This document shows, piece after piece, positions 60,639-64,000 of a stretch of 64,000 bases of DNA. The first letter of the stretch is position 1. Each line of letters opens with the position of its first letter. The stretch comes from CALGYY01 sp963678485. GTDB lineage: Bacteria > Bacteroidota > Bacteroidia > Bacteroidales > CAIWKO01. Where the stretch lies: positions 3,410,001 to 3,474,000 of the forward strand of contig OY782882.1 in NCBI GenBank assembly GCA_963678485.1, read 5' to 3'. Position numbers and translations under genes: made by a program. A model generated the notes under the pieces. That model saw nothing but the letters and a program-made list of their open reading frames with translations. It made no database searches and was not told where the DNA came from.

Positions 60639-61676
60639 TTATTTATAATAATTTTTAGAGAAACCTGTCGCTGTCTTTTTTCCAGTCCATGATTGCCATA
60701 AGCCGCTCATCATTCCAAAACCATATGCAAAGATTTGTATGAACAGGGTAATGATAGAAAGAACAGAAACTTTAAAGCTTTTATATTTTGCCAGTGATTG
60801 AAAAAATGCAATGCATTTGATACATACTAGTCCAAAAATCACTACAGCCCAGAGGATGTAAAAAAGCAAGGGGAGGAAAATATACAATACCGGACTGATA
60901 AGGATTACGAAAATAAATCCCAGCACCACCAGTAGAGGAAGGAAGTGCACGGGTTTCAGCATGGCAGGATCGATTTTGCCCAGGTTGATTCTGGTTACTC
61001 CCCAATTGAATACTTGTTTAAAAAATCGTTTGAGGCTGGTACGACGTTTATGAAAGACATAGGCATCTGCGATCAATCCTACTTTGTAGCCGTTATTGTA
61101 AATGCGTGAGGAGTATTCCATATCCTGCCCGTGTCGTAAACCGCCCATTCCTCCAATACTCTCGAATATTTTGCGATGTACACCCATATTAAAGCTACGG
61201 GGATAGAATTTTTTGCTTACGCTTTTTGAAGAACCTCTCGTGCCACCTGTTCCAATGAAGGATGTCATGCTATAGTTGATGGCTTTAAGCAAAGGTGGAA
61301 AAGAGGGATGGCAAGTGTCGGGGCCGCCAAATGCGTCCAGTGTTTCGCTCTGCAAGTGTGCATCCACTTTCTGGAGATAATCGGGAGGAAACATGCAATC
61401 GCTGTCAATAAAAATAAAATAGTCGCCATGGGCATTGCTCATACCGTGGTTGCGGGCTTCACCCGGACCTTTATTTTCCTGAACAATATAAATAAGTTGA
61501 AGTCCGGAGGCCGACTGGTATTGTTTTACAAAATCACCGGTACCATCCTTGGAACCATCATCAGAAATCACGATTTCGAAGGCAGCGCGGTCGAAGTCAA
61601 GTTTTTCGGCGGAAGCCAGTAATTCTTTAATTTCTTCCAACCGATTATATGAGGCAATAATAAATGAGTATTTCAC
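60639..61676 (-). CDS. Family 2 glycosyltransferase
   Basis: A 345-residue GT-A fold enzyme with a C-terminal membrane region. VISDDGSKDGT near 36-46, FIFIDSDC near 92-99 (the metal-binding DxD is Asp-Ser-Asp) and the acceptor segment GMGGLRHGQDMEYSSR near 197-210. About three to four membrane helices follow residue 250. The start is GTG at 61676 (MKYSFII); no ATG is near, and a TATCTTTG box lies 18 bases upstream. Linked with gmhA and gmhB, it likely serves an envelope polysaccharide or LPS core. Confidence 0.9.
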   Translation of the reverse strand: MKYSFIIASYNRLEEIKELLASAEKLDFDRAAFEIVISDDGSKDGTGDFVKQYQSASGLQLIYIVQENKGPGEARNHGMSNAHGDYFIFIDSDCMFPPDYLQKVDAHLQSETLDAFGGPDTCHPSFPPLLKAINYSMTSFIGTGGTRGSSKSVSKKFYPRSFNMGVHRKIFESIGGMGGLRHGQDMEYSSRIYNNGYKVGLIADAYVFHKRRTSLKRFFKQVFNWGVTRINLGKIDPAMLKPVHFLPLLVVLGFIFVILISPVLYIFLPLLFYILWAVVIFGLVCIKCIAFFQSLAKYKSFKVSVLSIITLFIQIFAYGFGMMSGLWQSWTGKKTATGFSKNYYK

Positions 61677-61694
61677 GAGTAACAGGATTTATTA

Positions 61695-61702
61695 CAAAGA
61701 TA
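61695..61702 (-). promoter_or_regulatory. -7 promoter box of the GT2-gmhA-gmhB operon
   Basis: TATCTTTG on the minus strand, 18 bases before the GTG start. Confidence 0.6.
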
Positions 61703-61752
61703 TGGAATTTCGATTTGTTGAACCAACAGCTGATTCACGATCTGAGGTTACA

Positions 61753-63051
61753 TTAAACATTGTTTTTTTTTGCAAGAAAGCGATTAAAGAGTAAAAGGCC
61801 CACAATGGTAAGTAATCCGATGCAACTGAACACAAGCCATAATGCTGAAGGATTATGTAATTTATCGACAAAATACACATACAGATTTGCTCCCAGCACT
61901 CCTCCGATTCCGCTGCCAATTACGCCATACATAAACGAATATCCAAGGTACAGCGCTTTTTTATCTGCAGGTGCAATCAGACCCACATAGCTGATAAATT
62001 TTGGATGTGCTGTCATTTCCCCAATGGAGAATATGATTAGTCCTGCAATGAAAACCCAGGTATTGGAAGAAATAGCCAATATCCCCATTCCTATTGTTCC
62101 CAGACTGATACCGGCAATCATGGTAGGCAGGGCTTTGGTTTTCTTGACGATGGCAGAAATCAGAATTTGCAGCAGAATGATGGTTCCTGCATTGATTACA
62201 GTAACATGTTCCGATTCAAACTTCCAGTGCGGAGCCGCGATGAACAAGCCCAGGAAGGAATTCACGGCATCGTTCAATGGGGTCATGTCCATATATTCGC
62301 TTTGATACCAGAGCACCGTATCGAACATTTGAAAGTAGAGAATCCAGAAACCGGAGTAGATAAGGATCATCACAATGAAGCGGTAATCCTTTAGTACAAG
62401 AATCATTTCCTTAAGGATAGTCGCAAAACCCTTGGTATTAGCGGGTTTTTCAGGCTCCTGGTAAAACAGGAAATTCAGCAGCAGCAAACTTCCGGTTGCT
62501 ATGGCTGCCATGAAGAAAATATATGAATATGAAAAATCTTTAAGGAAGGGTATTAATATCAATGGAAATATGAATGCACCCAGATTAATGGTCCAATAAA
62601 AAATTCCAAAGCCCAGTGATGAATTGCTTTCGTTTGTGGAGCGCGCAATGGTTCCGCTGATAATGGGTTTGAAGAATCCTGCACCAAGAACCATGAGTAA
62701 GAGGCTGCCAAAAATCAAAGTGTAATCGGTTACTAATCCGGAGAGAAAATATCCCAGACTCATTACTATCAGTGCAAAGGTGAGTGTTTTCTTATAACCA
62801 TAGCGGTCGGCGATTGCTCCAGATAGAATTGGCAGTAGATATAGCAATGGGGTGATGGTGCTTTTTATAGCGCCCACACTTTCTTTGGTAAAACCTAGTC
62901 CCCCTTTGTCGGTGCCAAGTACTAAATATACCGAAAGCACCGACATCAGTCCATAATATGATCCGCGTTCGAAGAACTCCATAGTAATGACTGTCCAGAA
63001 ATTTCGCGGAAAACTTCTGAAGGAGCCTTTTTTTGCAGGGATGTTATTCAT
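61753..63051 (-). CDS. POT/MFS-family peptide transporter
   Basis: A 432-residue, twelve-helix major facilitator. The N-terminal MEFFERGSYYGLMSVLSVYL matches the ExxERFxYYG motif of proton-coupled oligopeptide transporters (here EFFERGSYYG). Helix 5 segment FGIFYWTINLGAF corresponds to the second family motif. Probably imports di- or tripeptides or a related amide compound with protons. Monocistronic by spacing: 37 bases from the next gene, which has its own promoter. No auxiliary proteins are nearby. Confidence 0.88.
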   Translation of the reverse strand: MNNIPAKKGSFRSFPRNFWTVITMEFFERGSYYGLMSVLSVYLVLGTDKGGLGFTKESVGAIKSTITPLLYLLPILSGAIADRYGYKKTLTFALIVMSLGYFLSGLVTDYTLIFGSLLLMVLGAGFFKPIISGTIARSTNESNSSLGFGIFYWTINLGAFIFPLILIPFLKDFSYSYIFFMAAIATGSLLLLNFLFYQEPEKPANTKGFATILKEMILVLKDYRFIVMILIYSGFWILYFQMFDTVLWYQSEYMDMTPLNDAVNSFLGLFIAAPHWKFESEHVTVINAGTIILLQILISAIVKKTKALPTMIAGISLGTIGMGILAISSNTWVFIAGLIIFSIGEMTAHPKFISYVGLIAPADKKALYLGYSFMYGVIGSGIGGVLGANLYVYFVDKLHNPSALWLVFSCIGLLTIVGLLLFNRFLAKKNNV

Positions 63052-63088
63052 TAATAGTTACAAGGAATTACTTAATATGCGCACAGAA

Positions 63089-63685
63089 TCAATCATCGAA
63101 TGTATAGCCCAAACCAATACCTATCATAGGCTGGAAGGCGTTTTTCATCAAAGGAACATTTTCTTTTCCATAGAGAACATACATGGGATCGACAACTGCT
63201 TTAAAGAAAAATGAGCGTTGAATTTCGTAACGTACTCCAACATGCAGATTGACGCCAGCAACAGAGGTGTTATCAGCATATCGGCCGATAGGAGCCTCAT
63301 CATAATTTTTATAAATATATAAATAAGTGCCGCCAAATCCGGCATCTACAAGCCAGTTATCGCCACCGAACAAAAAGTTCAGGCCAATGGGAGCACCCGT
63401 CAGACGCAGCTTTACGAAATTATAATAGATTCCACCAAGACGATACGTCAACATGAAATTCGATTTGCAAACCAGTGTTCCTTCGTAATTGATGGAGTTG
63501 TAGGTGAGATATGAAAAATTTGTATGTGTCTCGTGGTAAAGCACATGCTTTGGACAAAAGTTGTACTTTGGTGCACGGCAACTGCCATTGCGGAAGGTAG
63601 CCCCTTTTTGTTCCTGATCCTTCTGTGCAGCAACGCTTCCTGCAATCAGAAAGAGGAGCGTAAAACATATCGCTAATTTTTTCAT
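63089..63685 (-). CDS. Envelope protein of unknown function (198 aa)
   Basis: Signal peptide ends near VAAQ. The mature protein alternates aromatic and small residues in a barrel-like pattern (TYNSINYEGTLVCKSNFMLTYRLGGIYYN, and a final GIGLGYTFDD), suggestive of a small outer-membrane beta-barrel. Two N-terminal cysteines (SCRAP and FCP) may pair. No family recognised. A TATTTTTG box lies 19 bases upstream of the ATG. Confidence 0.78.
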   Translation of the reverse strand: MKKLAICFTLLFLIAGSVAAQKDQEQKGATFRNGSCRAPKYNFCPKHVLYHETHTNFSYLTYNSINYEGTLVCKSNFMLTYRLGGIYYNFVKLRLTGAPIGLNFLFGGDNWLVDAGFGGTYLYIYKNYDEAPIGRYADNTSVAGVNLHVGVRYEIQRSFFFKAVVDPMYVLYGKENVPLMKNAFQPMIGIGLGYTFDD

Positions 63686-63704
63686 AAGAGCTGTGCTTAT
63701 TGTG

Positions 63705-63712
63705 CAAAAATA
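63705..63712 (-). promoter_or_regulatory. -7 promoter box of the 198-residue protein gene
   Basis: TATTTTTG on the minus strand, 19 bases before the ATG at 63685. Confidence 0.55.
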
Positions 63713-63771
63713 AACGCTTTTTCTTAATCAATATTGAGTTTGACAAAAATGAATGAACAAATTATTGTTGG

Positions 63772-64000
63772 CAGTGATGGGTGGGGTTATGGGGTTAAAG
63801 GGTTTTTGGGTTAATAGGTTATGGGGGTTTGGAGTTAATTAGTTGATAAGTTAAATGGTAATTAGTTTTTGCGACGCTGCATACCTTGCAAGACGGGACT
63901 TAGCTGCACTATTCTTTAGTAATTAATCGAAGGTGTCTTGAGGACTTCATGGTAATCACAGTCCTTCACCAGTGCGTCATTGGTTTTAAGGTTATGGGGT
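63772..64000 (-). repeat. Low-complexity run and dispersed repeat, copy B (runs off the window)
   Basis: From 63775 to 63850 the plus strand is rich in GGGGTTA/GGGTTAATAGG (AACCCC/ATAACC on the minus strand). From about 63862 to 64000 the minus strand matches the core of the repeat at 31675-31863. The edge at 64000 is ACCCCATAACC on the minus strand, so the repeat may continue. There is no gene from 63686 to 64000. Confidence 0.65.

Overview
The window is a stretch of a Bacteroidota chromosome. The evidence is mutually consistent: promoters fit the TAnnTTTG -7 box of that phylum, most starts lack Shine-Dalgarno sequences, porT follows ubiE, five proteins end in type IX secretion (T9SS) C-terminal sorting domains, and there are DUF1573, DUF4293, DUF4465 and DUF5074 proteins and many Cys-Lys-Lys lipoproteins. 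Assignment below phylum is not attempted. No prophage, insertion sequence, CRISPR array or rRNA is visible; it reads as vertically inherited chromosome with a few repeat-laden intergenic gaps.

Layout. 1-11.2 kb: end of a DEDD exonuclease gene, dnaB, a tpiA-prmA-giant secreted protein operon on the minus strand, two DUF1573 genes and an aminotransferase. 11.2-17 kb: a GT9 heptosyltransferase-like gene, lipoproteins, a ferredoxin-nitroreductase, TatD, and a pair of tiny cysteine-rich lipoproteins. 17-23.2 kb (plus strand): an aminotransferase, a heptose kinase (hldA), ubiE/menG, porT, asparaginase, then tRNA-Glu and rpsT. 23.2-31.5 kb: two tandem TMTC-like membrane proteins with TPRs, a NamZ-type muramidase, a LolC/E-type permease and the cell-wall recycling ligase Mpl. 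32-40.1 kb: metallo-hydrolase plus APS reductase, an M14 carboxypeptidase with T9SS tail, and a Tricorn-like protease.

40.2-43.5 kb holds a tight three-gene operon (unknown protein, O-methyltransferase, B12-binding radical SAM enzyme). 45.0-50.3 kb holds a four-gene operon behind a clear cobalamin riboswitch: TonB-dependent receptor, DUF4465 protein with T9SS tail, a second T9SS-tailed protein, and a DUF5074/BtuG-like surface lipoprotein. This is a vitamin B12 capture system in which part of the surface machinery appears to be delivered by T9SS. 50.4-63.7 kb: M23/LysM peptidase, beta-helix and subtilisin T9SS cargo, mnmA, a YwqK-repeat protein ending in a LytTR-like domain, gmhB-gmhA-GT2, a POT-family transporter and a small envelope protein.

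Cross-links. hldA, gmhA, gmhB and the GT9 gene together outline ADP-heptose supply and use for lipopolysaccharide, although split between three places. PorT and the five T9SS cargo proteins belong to one export route. The B12 uptake operon lies 2 kb from an enzyme expected to need cobalamin. Four genes have a TAnnTTTG box only 3-4 bases before the start codon, suggesting leaderless mRNAs. Two related dispersed repeats (about 31.7 kb and at the right edge) and a near-perfect 26-base inverted repeat (44.55-44.72 kb) are the main unexplained non-coding structures.
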